A stretch of 64,000 nucleotides of DNA from Planctomycetota bacterium. GTDB taxonomy: Bacteria > Planctomycetota > UBA1135 > UBA2386. Every line of letters begins with the position of its first letter. The stretch's first letter is position 1. Made by a program: the position numbers and the translations under genes. Shown here in pieces: positions 35,530-46,523 of this stretch. The notes beneath the pieces were generated by a model. The model made no database searches. It was not told where the DNA came from and saw only the letters and a program-made list of their open reading frames with translations. The stretch is from assembly GCA_020638695.1 (NCBI GenBank), contig JACKIB010000018.1:41370-105369 (forward strand), given 5' to 3'.

Positions 35530-35698
35530 CTAGTGTCCCTCGTCTGAAGTTCGCAGCAAATGTGGCTGCGTCAGTCGATTCGCGCGCAAGGCGCTGCGAC
35601 GACACGGCTTGTTGGTGGACAAGCTGAGGAGCAGCAACGCAGCGAGCGGATCGAATGGCCGGGCACATGTGCTGCGAACTCCGGGCGCGGGGCACTGG
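35530..35698. mobile_element. Family C inverted-repeat element, complete copy
   Basis: About 169 bp. The left end CTAGTGTCCC and the inner block GAAGTTCGCAGCAAATGT are mirrored at the right by ACATGTGCTGCGAACTCC and GGGGCACTGG (final CTAG changed to CTGG). Terminal arms of about 34 bp pair with a handful of mismatches. Its right boundary is the left boundary of a family B copy, the same chaining seen at 1.5-2.0 kb. Confidence 0.75.
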
Positions 35699-35811
35699 CC
35701 CGGACCATGGATGAGTAGCGTCGCCAGATCGTGCAGAGTTGTTCGCACAAGACCGGGCTGGCAACGAGAGAGGCAGGCTCTGCCCGGACGTGGGTCCGCC
35801 GTGTCGGGGTC
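35695..35811. mobile_element. Family B element, diverged partial copy
   Basis: GGCCCGGACCATGGATGAGTAGCGTCGCCAGATCGTGCAGAGTTGT and the later GGCAGGCTCTGCCCGGACG align with the right-hand half of the complete family B copy read on its minus strand. Similarity fades around 35811. It is joined to the family C element through CTGG, a degraded CTAG. Confidence 0.6.
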
Positions 35812-36147
35812 CTCGCACCGCGCCGGCGATGGTCTCGGTGCGGGAGGTGGGCGCCACCGCGCTCTCGCCCACGGCGGCCCGACGTTCGACGAATCGAGCA
35901 GCGACCTGGAGTGTCCGAAGTTCGGCACACCCCACTCGCGCGATCGCAGCCGCTGCACCCTTGGCTCAGGTTGGCACGCGCCGCTCACCAGGTAGCGAGC
36001 AAACGACGCAGGTGCCTGCGGAGGCGACCGAGGCCACCGGCGGGGCAGCGCAGCGCCACGGCAGTTGACGAACCGCGTCGGTGCGGGACACGCGCGGGCG
36101 CGCGGCGGGGACCGTGCCGTTCGACGGCTCCCCGGAGACCGACCGAC
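35812..36147. other. Gene-free spacer with a family C end fragment
   Basis: About 335 bp with no convincing gene on either strand. A short match to the left end of family C (GTGTCCGAAGTTCGGCACA) lies at about 35907-35930. The rest is GC-rich with no recognised signal; open frames here run through the repeats and look non-coding. Confidence 0.5.
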
Positions 36148-37122
36148 CTACAGGATCGTCACTTCGAGCGCGTTGGTCACCACCATCGGGAACAGCCGCT
36201 GGCTGTTGCCATCGATCACGCCGTTCTGCACCGTGAACTTCAACCCTTTGAGGATCGGCTGGTTGGGGATCGGGACCGGTACGGTGAACGTCCCTTCGGC
36301 GCGCGACGCGTCGCCTGTGGTGGTCGAGGCGATGAACTGCAGCTGCAACGTCGTGCGCAGGAAACACCCGGGCGCACCGAGCTGGCTCATGTCGAATGCC
36401 GGGAGGTTGCCGCCGATGGTCATCATCAAGAGCAACGGCTGGCCCGGCGGCAGGCCGTGGCTCTCCAGTTTGAACGCGCTGTTGCCTACCGTGGGCGGCA
36501 GCGGCGCGCCGAGCACGGAGTAGTTGCCGTACCCATCGGCGCAGCTGCCCCCGACCGCGACGCAGCCCGGGGCGTTGGCGTACAAGCGCACCGGAGTGCT
36601 GACCGTATTGGTCGGGCTCGAGCCGTGGAAAGCCCAGAGGTCGCCGGCATCTGCACGGAGGTTGCCGTTCACCGCGTTGGCCACCACATACATCTCGGCC
36701 AGCCCTGGTGTCGTCGGAGCCTTCCACGTGAACTGCCAGCTGCGACCGTTGGTCGAGGCGGTGTGGGTCACCGCGTCGCCGGTCGCGTTGACCTGCGTGG
36801 TCGAGCCTGCGACGAACGAGCCCGCCGTCACGTCCGCGGTGAACCCACCGTCGTTCCCCGACGAGGTGGAGGTCGCCACCACCTGGATCGACGTGGTGGT
36901 CCCGGCATCGATCGACCGCGCACCAGGCACCACCTGCACCACGGTCGCCGAAGGTGTCGGCGCATGGCACTGGCCACACGACGCAGTCGACACGCGGGTG
37001 AGGCTGCCGACCTGGACCATGTCGACGACCGTGTTGGGGAAGATGCCGAGGCGCTTGCCGGGGAGGGCAACCGGAATCAGGCACGCGGCGAGCAACGCCG
37101 GAACGAGGAGCTTCGCGTTCAC
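36148..37122 (-). CDS. Secreted choice-of-anchor V (Reeler-like) protein with CxxCH motif
   Basis: 324 residues from the GTG at 37122, which directly precedes a signal peptide (KLLVPALLAACLIPVALPG). Residues 49-53 are CGQCH, followed by beta-rich GGFTADVTAGSFVAG, THTASTNGRSWQFTWKAP and MYVVANAVNGN, which match the choice-of-anchor V domain. The C-terminal part (GYGNYSVLGAPLPP ... LESHGLPPGQPLLLMMTIGG ... IPNQPILKGLKFTVQNGV) is a beta domain frequent at the end of planctomycete exoproteins. CxxCH could bind haem or zinc, or be structural. A paralogue follows upstream at 37312. Confidence 0.8.
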   Translation of the reverse strand: MNAKLLVPALLAACLIPVALPGKRLGIFPNTVVDMVQVGSLTRVSTASCGQCHAPTPSATVVQVVPGARSIDAGTTTSIQVVATSTSSGNDGGFTADVTAGSFVAGSTTQVNATGDAVTHTASTNGRSWQFTWKAPTTPGLAEMYVVANAVNGNLRADAGDLWAFHGSSPTNTVSTPVRLYANAPGCVAVGGSCADGYGNYSVLGAPLPPTVGNSAFKLESHGLPPGQPLLLMMTIGGNLPAFDMSQLGAPGCFLRTTLQLQFIASTTTGDASRAEGTFTVPVPIPNQPILKGLKFTVQNGVIDGNSQRLFPMVVTNALEVTIL

Positions 37123-37225
37123 GAGAGAGGTGGTGGAGACCGAGACCCACCCATCAGAGCACGGAGCTGCCGAGCACTCCAGTGCCCGCCGATCCAGCAA
37201 TGCGGCGAGGCGTCACGACCACCGG

Positions 37226-37256
37226 TCCAGGCCGGACCATTCATGAGCAGCGTGCG
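37226..37256. mobile_element. Family B element, end fragment
   Basis: CCAGGCCGGACCATTCATGAGCAGCGTGCG matches the first 30 bp of the family B right arm. The remainder is missing. It lies in the 189-bp spacer between the two choice-of-anchor V genes. Confidence 0.6.
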
Positions 37257-37311
37257 ACCTGCGCCGCAACCCACGCACCTGCTGAATCGCCCTTCCGTGG
37301 CGCCAGCCGGC

Positions 37312-38325
37312 CTACTGCAGCTTGATCTCGATCCCGTTGGTAACCACCATCGGGAACGCGCGGATCGGCTTGAGGTCGATCGCGCCGACCTGCATGGCGA
37401 TCACCAGGCCGCGCAGCGTGCTGTCGTTGGGGATCGGGATCGGCAGGGTCATCTTGCCCTCGCTGCGCACGGCATCCCCCGGTCCGGTGATCGCGCCGAG
37501 CTGGAACTGCATCGCGGTCCGGAGCACACACCCCGGCGCGCCCAGCGGTGCCATGTCGAACGGCGGCGGGTTCGCCCCCAGACTCAGCATCACCAACGCA
37601 GCGCTCTGCGGCGGCAAGCCGTGCGCCTCCACCGCGAACTGGCTGTTGCCGATGTTCGGCGTGGTCGCCGAGCCGAGTACCGAGTAGTTGCCGTAGCCGT
37701 CCGCACACCCATCGCCGGTCGCGGTGACGCCCGGCGCGTTGACGAACAAGCGCACCGGAGTGCAGTCGTCGGCCAGCACCTTGCTGCTGTTGAAGGCCCA
37801 CTGGTCGGCACCACCGGCGCGCCCGTCCCCGTCCACGCAGTTGACCACGGTGTACAGCTCGACCAGCCCCGGTGTCGCACCGGCGTTGAACGTGAACGTC
37901 CAGCTACGGCCGGTCGCGAAGGCGTTCTGGTGGGTGATCGCGTTGCCCGACGCGTTGGTCTGCGTGTTGGTCCCGGGGACCAGCATTCCGCCGGTCACGT
38001 CGGCGCAGAAACCACCCCGAGTGCCCGACACGCCCGCATTGGTGCCGGTGATGTTGATGGCCGTCGTGCCCTGCACCGGCAGCACGCGCAACCCGACCGC
38101 CACCGCGACCTTGGTGAGGAACGGAGACGCGCTGTGGCACACCGTCACACTGGCGCTACCCCCGCACGAATTGGAGGAGTGCCGCGTCAGGGCGCCGACC
38201 GCGTAGTTCTGCGCGTTCACCGTCACGGTCGAGTTCGGAAAGATCCCACTGCTGATGGAGGTCGCATCGGTGCCGAGGAACAGCACCAGGGGAACCGAGG
38301 CACCGAAGAGAAGGGCTTTTCGCAT
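37312..38325 (-). CDS. Secreted choice-of-anchor V (Reeler-like) protein, paralogue
   Basis: 337 residues with a signal peptide (ALLFGASVPLVLFLGTDA). The layout is the same as the neighbouring 324-residue protein: IFPNSTVTVNAQNYAVGALTRHSSNSC near the N-terminus, GGFCADVTGGMLVPG, THQNAFATGRSWTFTFNAGA, and the C-terminal GYGNYSVLG ... IPNDSTLRGLVIAMQVGAIDLKPIRAFPMVVTNGIEI. The CxxCH of the paralogue is replaced by a longer Cys pair (CGGSASVTVCH). Additional cysteines suggest disulphides. Probably a surface or secreted protein; tandem duplication followed by divergence. Confidence 0.8.
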   Translation of the reverse strand: MRKALLFGASVPLVLFLGTDATSISSGIFPNSTVTVNAQNYAVGALTRHSSNSCGGSASVTVCHSASPFLTKVAVAVGLRVLPVQGTTAINITGTNAGVSGTRGGFCADVTGGMLVPGTNTQTNASGNAITHQNAFATGRSWTFTFNAGATPGLVELYTVVNCVDGDGRAGGADQWAFNSSKVLADDCTPVRLFVNAPGVTATGDGCADGYGNYSVLGSATTPNIGNSQFAVEAHGLPPQSAALVMLSLGANPPPFDMAPLGAPGCVLRTAMQFQLGAITGPGDAVRSEGKMTLPIPIPNDSTLRGLVIAMQVGAIDLKPIRAFPMVVTNGIEIKLQ

Positions 38326-38473
38326 GGGGGTTCGAGAATCGGAACCGTTCGGCAGGTCCCCGGAATCCTATCCGCCGGCGCCGGGACGCACAGCACCCCC
38401 CCGGACGCGTCGTCCCGGCGAGTCGACGGAACACCCTCCGCGGGCAAGGCCGGAATGCGGGAGCACGGCGGCA

Positions 38474-38875
38474 TCAGCTCGGCGGGGAACCGTGGCGGGC
38501 GGTCACCCGCGTGTAGATGCCACCGCGCACGTTGAACTCCCCCGCCACCTCGAGGAACCGCGGCTCCAGCAGCGCCACCAGGTCGTCGAGGATTCGGTTC
38601 ACTACCGCCTCGTGGAATGCGCCGACGTCGCGGTAGCTCCACAGGTAGAGCTTGAGTGACTTGAGTTCGACACATCGCTCGGCGGCCACGTATCGGAACG
38701 TCACGGTGGCGAAGTCCGGCTGTCCGGTCTTCGGGCACACGCAGGTGAACTCGGGACAGCGGAACTCGATCAGGTAGTCGCGTTCGGGCGATGGATTGGG
38801 GAAGGTGTCGAGCACGCTCGGGTCATACCCCGGCACCCGACCGCCGTCCACGCCGCCCCTCGCCCGGGGGTTCAC
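38474..38875 (-). CDS. queF: NADPH-dependent 7-cyano-7-deazaguanine reductase QueF
   Basis: 133 residues, the short (unimodular) QueF form. It reduces preQ0 to preQ1 in queuosine tRNA-modification biosynthesis. The catalytic Cys is C47 in CVCPKTGQPDF, with the following Asp of QPDF; the NADPH-binding motif is ELKSLKLYLWSYRDVGAFHE. The start is a GTG and the first 20 residues look non-conserved, so an internal start is possible. No queC/D/E genes are adjacent. Confidence 0.93.
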   Translation of the reverse strand: MNPRARGGVDGGRVPGYDPSVLDTFPNPSPERDYLIEFRCPEFTCVCPKTGQPDFATVTFRYVAAERCVELKSLKLYLWSYRDVGAFHEAVVNRILDDLVALLEPRFLEVAGEFNVRGGIYTRVTARHGSPPS

Positions 38876-38949
38876 GGACTCGCTGGGTGAACTCGAGCCC
38901 CCTCGCGAGTCGGGGCCGCCCCCGCCGTGCCACCCACGATCCGGTTGGC

Positions 38950-39843
38950 TCAGTACGACACGTTCGGCTGCGGCACCACCATCACCGGCACCGTCGCCTC
39001 CTTGAGAATGCGGTACGCGTGACTACCGAGCAGCGCCCGGCCGAGCGCACCGTGGGCGTGGGTGCCGAGGACCAGTACGTCGTGGTCGGCCAGCCGCTCC
39101 AGGATCATCGACGTCGCATCACCTTCGGCGAAGTCGACCTGCAGCGCCGGAACGCCGTCCTGCACACTGGCCAGGAACTCGTCGAACTCGGCGCGCTCGC
39201 GGGAACGCAGACGCTCGATGACGTGCCCGAGACGACTCTCGACCTGGTAGCTGAATGCCGGCGGCTCGAAGCAGTGGAACAGCGTCAATTCGGCGCCTAC
39301 CCCGGCAGCGAGCTGACGCGCCGCGGCCAGCACCACACCGCTGCCGGGCGACAGATCGACCGAGACCAACACGCGCTTGGGTGAGTGCCACTCGCGCGAC
39401 GACTGCACCCAGAGCGCACACGGTGGGTGGCTCATCAGTTCGCGCGCGGTGCCGCCGAAGTCGAGCACGCCGCGGTGGCGATGGCCACCGAGCACCAGCA
39501 ATCCTCCGTCGACTTCCGCCGCGCGCGTGGCGAGCACGTGCGCTGACCGCCCCGGCTCGACCACCAACATCGCCTCGATCTCCTGCGGTGTCGCCGCGAG
39601 CGGCTGCAGCAAGCCCATCAGGTGCTCGAGGCGGTCGGCGCGGGCCGCGTGCTCGAGGTCGGCCCGGGCCTTGGCCAACGCCTCGTCGCCGGCGAACCAC
39701 GGTCGCTCGGCGCGGGCCTGGATAGCGTGCACCACCTGCATGGGCACGTGGAGAATGCGCGCCAGGTGCAGCGCGGCGACGACCGCGCGGTCGGCAAGCC
39801 GTTGCTCGTCGAGCCCGGCGAGGATGTGCTGGATGGTGGCCAT
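38950..39843 (-). CDS. Tandem-domain universal stress protein
   Basis: 297 residues from the ATG at 39843. Two UspA domains: the first opens with IQHILAGLDEQRLADRAVVAALHLARIL and has GGHRHRGVLDFGGTARELMSHPPCALWV; the second opens with KRVLVSVDLSPGSGVVLAAARQLA and ends GTHAHGALGRALLGSHAYRILKEATVPVMVVPQ. The Gly-rich GxHxHG..G..LG motifs suggest nucleotide binding in the second domain. Cytoplasmic stress-response protein; specific ligand unknown. Divergent from the pseudouridine synthase gene, with 64 bp between starts. Confidence 0.92.
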   Translation of the reverse strand: MATIQHILAGLDEQRLADRAVVAALHLARILHVPMQVVHAIQARAERPWFAGDEALAKARADLEHAARADRLEHLMGLLQPLAATPQEIEAMLVVEPGRSAHVLATRAAEVDGGLLVLGGHRHRGVLDFGGTARELMSHPPCALWVQSSREWHSPKRVLVSVDLSPGSGVVLAAARQLAAGVGAELTLFHCFEPPAFSYQVESRLGHVIERLRSRERAEFDEFLASVQDGVPALQVDFAEGDATSMILERLADHDVLVLGTHAHGALGRALLGSHAYRILKEATVPVMVVPQPNVSY

Positions 39844-39907
39844 CGACACACGATAGCCACGGCGCGACGATGGCGGCAGAGATCCGTTCTTCACCCGCCG
39901 CCGGCGG

Positions 39908-40630
39908 ATGGCTTCGGCCACGCACGTGAACAAGAGACTCCCCCACGGCCCCGCGTTCCGCGTGCTGTTCGAAGACCGGCACCTACTGGTGGCCGACAAA
40001 CCCGCGGGCATGGCGACCATGGGTGCCGCGCCGGGTCAGCCCTCACTGGTCGAAGCCGTCCGCGAACACCTGCGGCGCTGCCACGGCTCGGGTGTGGACC
40101 CGTTCGTCGGCGTGGTCAGCAGGCTCGACGCGTCGGTGACCGGCGCGGTGGTGCTGGCGCGCACCTCCGAGGTCGCTGCCGCGCTCTCGACCCAGTTCGC
40201 CGAGCGGAGCATCGACAAGACGTACTTGGCGATCGTCGTCCCGGGACCGCAGGTGCCGGCAGCCGAATGCGAAGACTGGCTGCTGCACGACGACCGGCAG
40301 CAGCGAGTCCGCGTGGTCGCGGCCGGAACGACCGGCGCCAAGCCGGCACGCCTCGGCTACCGGGTGCTGCGTGCACTGCAACGCGGTGCGCTGCTCGAGG
40401 TGCGACTCGACACGGGGCGCAAGCACCAGATCCGCGTGCAGCTGGCATCGCGCGGCCACGCGATCGCCGGCGACGCGAAGTACGGCAGCGCCTTCGGCTT
40501 TCCGCGCGGCATCGCGCTGCACGCGCGCTCGCTCTGCTTCACCCACCCGGTCGAAAATCGACGGATGTCGCTCGATGCACCGGTGCCGGGGTGCTGGGCG
40601 TCGTGGGGCGTGCCCGACTCGAAGGCGTAG
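39908..40630 (+). CDS. RluA-family pseudouridine synthase
   Basis: 240 residues. It isomerises uridine to pseudouridine in rRNA or tRNA. The catalytic Asp is D74 in VVSRLDASVTG; other family blocks are LLVADKPAGM, KTYLAIV, EVRLDTGRKHQIRVQLASRGHAIAGDAKYGS and ALHARSLCFTHP. No N-terminal S4 domain, as in the RluA/TruC/RluE-like short enzymes. Specific target position cannot be assigned. Converges with the glycosyltransferase gene. Confidence 0.92.
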   Translation: MASATHVNKRLPHGPAFRVLFEDRHLLVADKPAGMATMGAAPGQPSLVEAVREHLRRCHGSGVDPFVGVVSRLDASVTGAVVLARTSEVAAALSTQFAERSIDKTYLAIVVPGPQVPAAECEDWLLHDDRQQRVRVVAAGTTGAKPARLGYRVLRALQRGALLEVRLDTGRKHQIRVQLASRGHAIAGDAKYGSAFGFPRGIALHARSLCFTHPVENRRMSLDAPVPGCWASWGVPDSKA

Positions 40631-40650
40631 CGCGAACGTGAAGCGGGCGA

Positions 40651-42369
<1,719 letters not shown>

Positions 42370-42941
42370 CGGGGTGGACCTTCTATCGGTCGAACGGGGC
42401 CGGGGCTGAACCGCAGAGGGGTGACATCGCCGCCGGCGGTCGACTGACACATTCCGGCGCGGCCACGCCGAGACTCAAGCCGAAGATCCTGAACGGAACT
42501 GGCGCCGTAGCGGGCCTACGTCGCAGCGAGTAACTGGTGTTACCGGAAGCGTGCAACGGGAGGCTTATTGCGCGAGGTCGGTAGCCTACGCCTCCTCCAA
42601 GCCCTTCCTCATCGCCGCGATGCACCACCAGAAGTGCGTGGATCGGAAACGGACCAACACCCCCGTCCGCTGGAAAGCTCGGTTGAGGACATCCAGTGGT
42701 CAGTTTGTCACGAAGACAGAAACCGCTCGGATTAAGGTATCGGGGAGTGTCACGAGCGAGGGCGCCAGCGCCTACGGGATGCACCAGCTACTTGCGTTCC
42801 ATGTTCGCGGGGATCGCATCGAGCTGACCAAGGTAGCCGAACGATTCCGCGGTTGGGTGGCGACCGAGCGGAAACCGGGTGACCAGGCCTACCCCAAGTA
42901 GGCTGGCCCCCGGGTCTCGCGCCGACCGCACGAGCGAGATG
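42370..42941. other. Gene-free spacer at a shift in base composition
   Basis: About 570 bp between the divergently ending glycosyltransferase start and the kinase stop. Open frames on both strands exist but lack recognisable protein features or a ribosome-binding site. To the right the sequence appears less GC-rich, with more TCG/ATC and less strict third-position GC, until about 51 kb. Confidence 0.4.
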
Positions 42942-45900
42942 TCAGAACGTGACGTCGACCGCATCCCCCTTGGGGTCGACCGCTCGGAGTTTGAACACCT
43001 GCATGTTGATGGGACCCTGTGTCTTCACCGGGTCCAGCTCGCGGGCTCCGCGTCGAAGTCGAAACATGGCTTCCGCGCCCTCGCCAAGCCGAGCCCGGAT
43101 GCGGAAATAGGACGCAGGATCTCCGACCGCTTCCTTTCCGACGGCGACGACGACGTCACCGGGGCGGAATCCGAGCGCGAAGGCGGGCGAATCCCTGGGA
43201 ATGGACCAGACCATCGTAGCCGGGAGCGTGGAGGCATGTCTCTGAGCATGCGCGGCAAGCTCGAGGTGCGCGAGCGAGCTGCGAAAGCTCTCTCGCTGAC
43301 TCGCCGACAGGGTGCTGCCACTCTCGACGCAGGGACGACCGATCCGCAGCGCCTTCCCGTACAGTCCACAGTTGGCCAGTGCGCGGGAGAGCTCGCGCCG
43401 GTCTGCGTCGTTGCCACCCTTGCGCATCGCCTCCACCGCGACCTGAAGTGCTTCCACCGTCCGGCCGAGGTCTCGCAGACACGCGTACTGTTCGCGGCAC
43501 CACCGGCGCGGCTCGAACTGCTGGGCAGGCTTCGCGACCAATTTCAGGAGCCGCGACGCTCTACTGAGCTGTCTCGTCATCCTCAGGTTCCGTACGACGT
43601 CCAGCGCAGCGCTCACCCGAGTAGCCACAACCGACTTCGGGAGCTTCCCCACATCCTGAATCCAGTTCATCTCGGTGAGCTCCTCCAGCCGCCGAGCCTC
43701 GAACGGTGGGCCGATCATTCCGAGGTGGGTCACCGCTTTAGTTCGGAGCCCGCGGATTCGGTCGAGTTGCGGCGCAGGCAATTGAGCTTCGGGTCTTATC
43801 CGGTCGATTGTCAACACCACTCCCCCGTAGTCCCCAGCCTTGTAGAGCATGTAGGCGTACGCATCCAGCGCCTGTGGCGAGGTGGGCTCGAGGTCAAGCC
43901 AGGCTTGCGTGACGTGGCGATACGCCGGCATGTGGGCGCACCACGAGAGATTATTGCTGACATAGCGTGCGACGCTGGCGTCGAACGCGGGATCCTTGAT
44001 GATCTCCTCGACCAACCGTGTTGCTCCCGGCCAGGTCCGGTTCGGGTAGAGCATGCGTTGCACGTAGACTAGATTCAGTCGCACGCGGAGGTGTAGCGTG
44101 TGGTCCATGAGCGCCGGGGCATCGAGTGCTGCCCGCAGGGCCCGGTCGGCTTCCTCCCACCTATTTTGCTCGCTCAGCTCCAGCGCCAGGGAATAGTGGA
44201 AGTTCGCTATCGGAAGCGCTTTGGCACGCGATCGCACGGCGTTGAGTCTCTGCACCGGAGACTCGCCCCCGGCGGTGCCTGTGATGGAGTGCTTCAGATG
44301 ATCGACCATGAACGGGAGCTGGAACCAGCTCAACACCGGCACTCCACGCCACAGGTCGCCAGCCTCGCGCTGTATCCGAACCACCGAAGGCAGAATCGAC
44401 CTCAACAAGTCCCATCCTGATTCTGCCTTGACCTCCGAACGACCGGTGAGAATCCCGAGACTGCGAGACGACGCCGCTCGCTTCGAGTCGAAGAAACTTG
44501 CAATAAAAGCAACGAGAGCAGGTTTGGCGTCGTCCGAGACTCTTGCGCCGTCAGAGACTGTTCGTGACCGGGACCCTATCGCTTGCAGCTCCTCGATGAG
44601 CTGCACATAGAGTCCGCCATGCGCGAATCGCCGGGCCATGCTCGCTACGGCATCCAGCAGTCGATCATCTCCAAGCATGGCCGACAACCCTCCGAGAACG
44701 GCCCAGACCTCCGGTCGAACCGGGTCCGCCTCGAAGCTTGCCGTCATGTGCCGCTTGACGTCGAGGATGGTCGGCGCGGTGAAGCCGAGGATCAACTCAC
44801 GGTCCGCGCTTGGGATGTCTGCACTGCTGACGTACTGCCGCAACTCGTCGCACACTTTCGCCACGGGCCTAGAAGCAATGCCTTTGAGCAACACGAGAAA
44901 GGCCGCCCCACCACGCTGATCAGGGAGTAGTCCTGGGTTAGTGCGAATGCCCTCCAGGGTCAGGTTCAGCGACCGAACCTCCTGAAACACCTCCCCTAAC
45001 CGCCCCAGGCTGGCGAGTGCTCGCATCCTGTCGACTTGTAGACCGATCGGATTCGCGACATGTCCGGATGCGGCGGTCGCACCGAACAGGGTAAGCGCCT
45101 CCTCGAAGCGCCCCAATCCCGCCAGAGCGCGGCCCCGCAGGTGTTGCTCGGTAGCGGTCGCACCCTCGGCGATGTGAGCTGCGTGTGTTGCGCGTGAGCG
45201 TGCGTCCGCGGTCTGCGCCAGGGCAACCGACAAGACGACGATGCCAACGAGGATGGTCAGGACGAATCCAACTGTGGAGGCTACGCCGACCCGATGCCGG
45301 CGGACGAACTTCCCCGCGGTGTACCGCCACGAGTCGGGCGTCGCGTCGACGGGCTTGTCGTCCAAGAACGCGCGTACGTCGCGCCGAAGCCGCTCGACGA
45401 TAGGGTAGCGCTGGGTAACATCCCGGTGCATCGCCCGGTGCACGATGTTGTCCAGGTCCCCGCGAAGCGCAGAACGCCAGGCCACCCGACCTGCGACTTC
45501 GCTCGGTATGAGCCGCGGTGCCGACTCGTTCAGCAGTCGGTCCGCTTCGCTCCAGCTGCCGACCTCGAACGGGCGACGGCCAGCCAGCAGCTCGAACAGG
45601 ATCACGCCGAGGGCGTACACGTCCATGGCGACGCTCGGCTCCTCACCGCGGATCTGCTCGGGGCTGGCGTAGGCCGGCGTCCCGATCCGGTGATCTGGCG
45701 TGGTGCGCGCGACGTCGTCCGGGCCGGAGGTCGCATCTAGCATCTTTGCCAGGCCGAAGTCGAGGAGCCGGACCTGGCCGTCGGCATCGACGAGCACGTT
45801 GTTGGGCTTCAGGTCCCGGTGGACGACAGTGAGCCCATGCGCATACTGCACGGCATCGCAGACCTGCAGGAAGATGTGCAACACCTCACGGAGTTCGGCG

Positions 45901-46433
45901 ACCGACTGGGCGTACACGTCGATCGTGCGCCCCTCCACCCACTCCATCACGATGCAGGGGTCACCGCGTTCGGTCGTCAAGCCGTCGAGCAGCCGCACGA
46001 TGTTCTTGTGCTTGAGCGTGGCGAGGAGCTGCCGTTCGCGGTGGAACCGAGCGACGAACTCTTCGCGTGCGATGCCGTCGCCGCGAGGCATGGTGACAAC
46101 CTTGATGGCGACCTCAGCGCTGAAGTCCCGGTGTCGCCTCGCCCGGTACACCGCGCCCATGCCGCCCCGCTTGGACTCCTCGAGGACCTCGTAAGGCCCG
46201 ACGACGTCGCCCGGAACGAGAACGTCGCCGGGGAGTCGCGCGGCGTCCAATCCGCGAGTCTCCGCCCTGCCCTCCGATCCCAGGAGGGCCTCGAGGGAGG
46301 ACTCCACCTCGGACCGGACATCACCCGCCAGTCCGGCGAGGAACGCTGGTCGATCCGACTCCTTCAGCCGCAGGACAGCGCGGAACGCCTCGCGAACCTC
46401 GTCGCCGGGTTCCTCAGTCTCGTAGAACACCAT
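42942..46433 (-). CDS. Ser/Thr protein kinase with transmembrane, TPR and PDZ regions
   Basis: 1163 residues. A cytoplasmic Hanks-type kinase domain (80-360) has K111 (VAIKVV), HRDLKPNNVLVD (205-216), DFG (225-227) and TPAYASPEQIRGEEPSVAMDVYALGVILFELLAGRRPFE. One transmembrane helix (VASTVGFVLTILVGIVVLSVAL) links to about 600 extracytoplasmic residues of TPR-like helices. A C-terminal PDZ-like segment (RDSPAFALGFRPGDVVVAVGKEAVGDPASYFRIRARLG) ends the protein. It lies directly downstream of an ECF sigma gene, about 90 bp away, the planctomycete ECF-kinase pairing. Likely a stress or envelope sensor. Codon use is less GC-biased than neighbours. Confidence 0.9.
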   Translation of the reverse strand: MVFYETEEPGDEVREAFRAVLRLKESDRPAFLAGLAGDVRSEVESSLEALLGSEGRAETRGLDAARLPGDVLVPGDVVGPYEVLEESKRGGMGAVYRARRHRDFSAEVAIKVVTMPRGDGIAREEFVARFHRERQLLATLKHKNIVRLLDGLTTERGDPCIVMEWVEGRTIDVYAQSVAELREVLHIFLQVCDAVQYAHGLTVVHRDLKPNNVLVDADGQVRLLDFGLAKMLDATSGPDDVARTTPDHRIGTPAYASPEQIRGEEPSVAMDVYALGVILFELLAGRRPFEVGSWSEADRLLNESAPRLIPSEVAGRVAWRSALRGDLDNIVHRAMHRDVTQRYPIVERLRRDVRAFLDDKPVDATPDSWRYTAGKFVRRHRVGVASTVGFVLTILVGIVVLSVALAQTADARSRATHAAHIAEGATATEQHLRGRALAGLGRFEEALTLFGATAASGHVANPIGLQVDRMRALASLGRLGEVFQEVRSLNLTLEGIRTNPGLLPDQRGGAAFLVLLKGIASRPVAKVCDELRQYVSSADIPSADRELILGFTAPTILDVKRHMTASFEADPVRPEVWAVLGGLSAMLGDDRLLDAVASMARRFAHGGLYVQLIEELQAIGSRSRTVSDGARVSDDAKPALVAFIASFFDSKRAASSRSLGILTGRSEVKAESGWDLLRSILPSVVRIQREAGDLWRGVPVLSWFQLPFMVDHLKHSITGTAGGESPVQRLNAVRSRAKALPIANFHYSLALELSEQNRWEEADRALRAALDAPALMDHTLHLRVRLNLVYVQRMLYPNRTWPGATRLVEEIIKDPAFDASVARYVSNNLSWCAHMPAYRHVTQAWLDLEPTSPQALDAYAYMLYKAGDYGGVVLTIDRIRPEAQLPAPQLDRIRGLRTKAVTHLGMIGPPFEARRLEELTEMNWIQDVGKLPKSVVATRVSAALDVVRNLRMTRQLSRASRLLKLVAKPAQQFEPRRWCREQYACLRDLGRTVEALQVAVEAMRKGGNDADRRELSRALANCGLYGKALRIGRPCVESGSTLSASQRESFRSSLAHLELAAHAQRHASTLPATMVWSIPRDSPAFALGFRPGDVVVAVGKEAVGDPASYFRIRARLGEGAEAMFRLRRGARELDPVKTQGPINMQVFKLRAVDPKGDAVDVTF

Positions 46434-46523
46434 CCTGGAATAGTACCAGACTAAGATTCAACGTGATCCTGCGATCGCAACCGCAGGTCATCAAGCCGGG
46501 ACGACGGTGGTCCGCACGCTGCG

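Noticed and set aside
42383..42784. 133-residue minus-strand open frame in the same spacer
   Set aside because: It overlaps the opposite frame and has proline/arginine-rich low-complexity sequence typical of chance frames.
42551..42901. 116-residue plus-strand open frame between the glycosyltransferase and the kinase
   Set aside because: No ribosome-binding site, no recognisable family and no hydrophobic or structural pattern.
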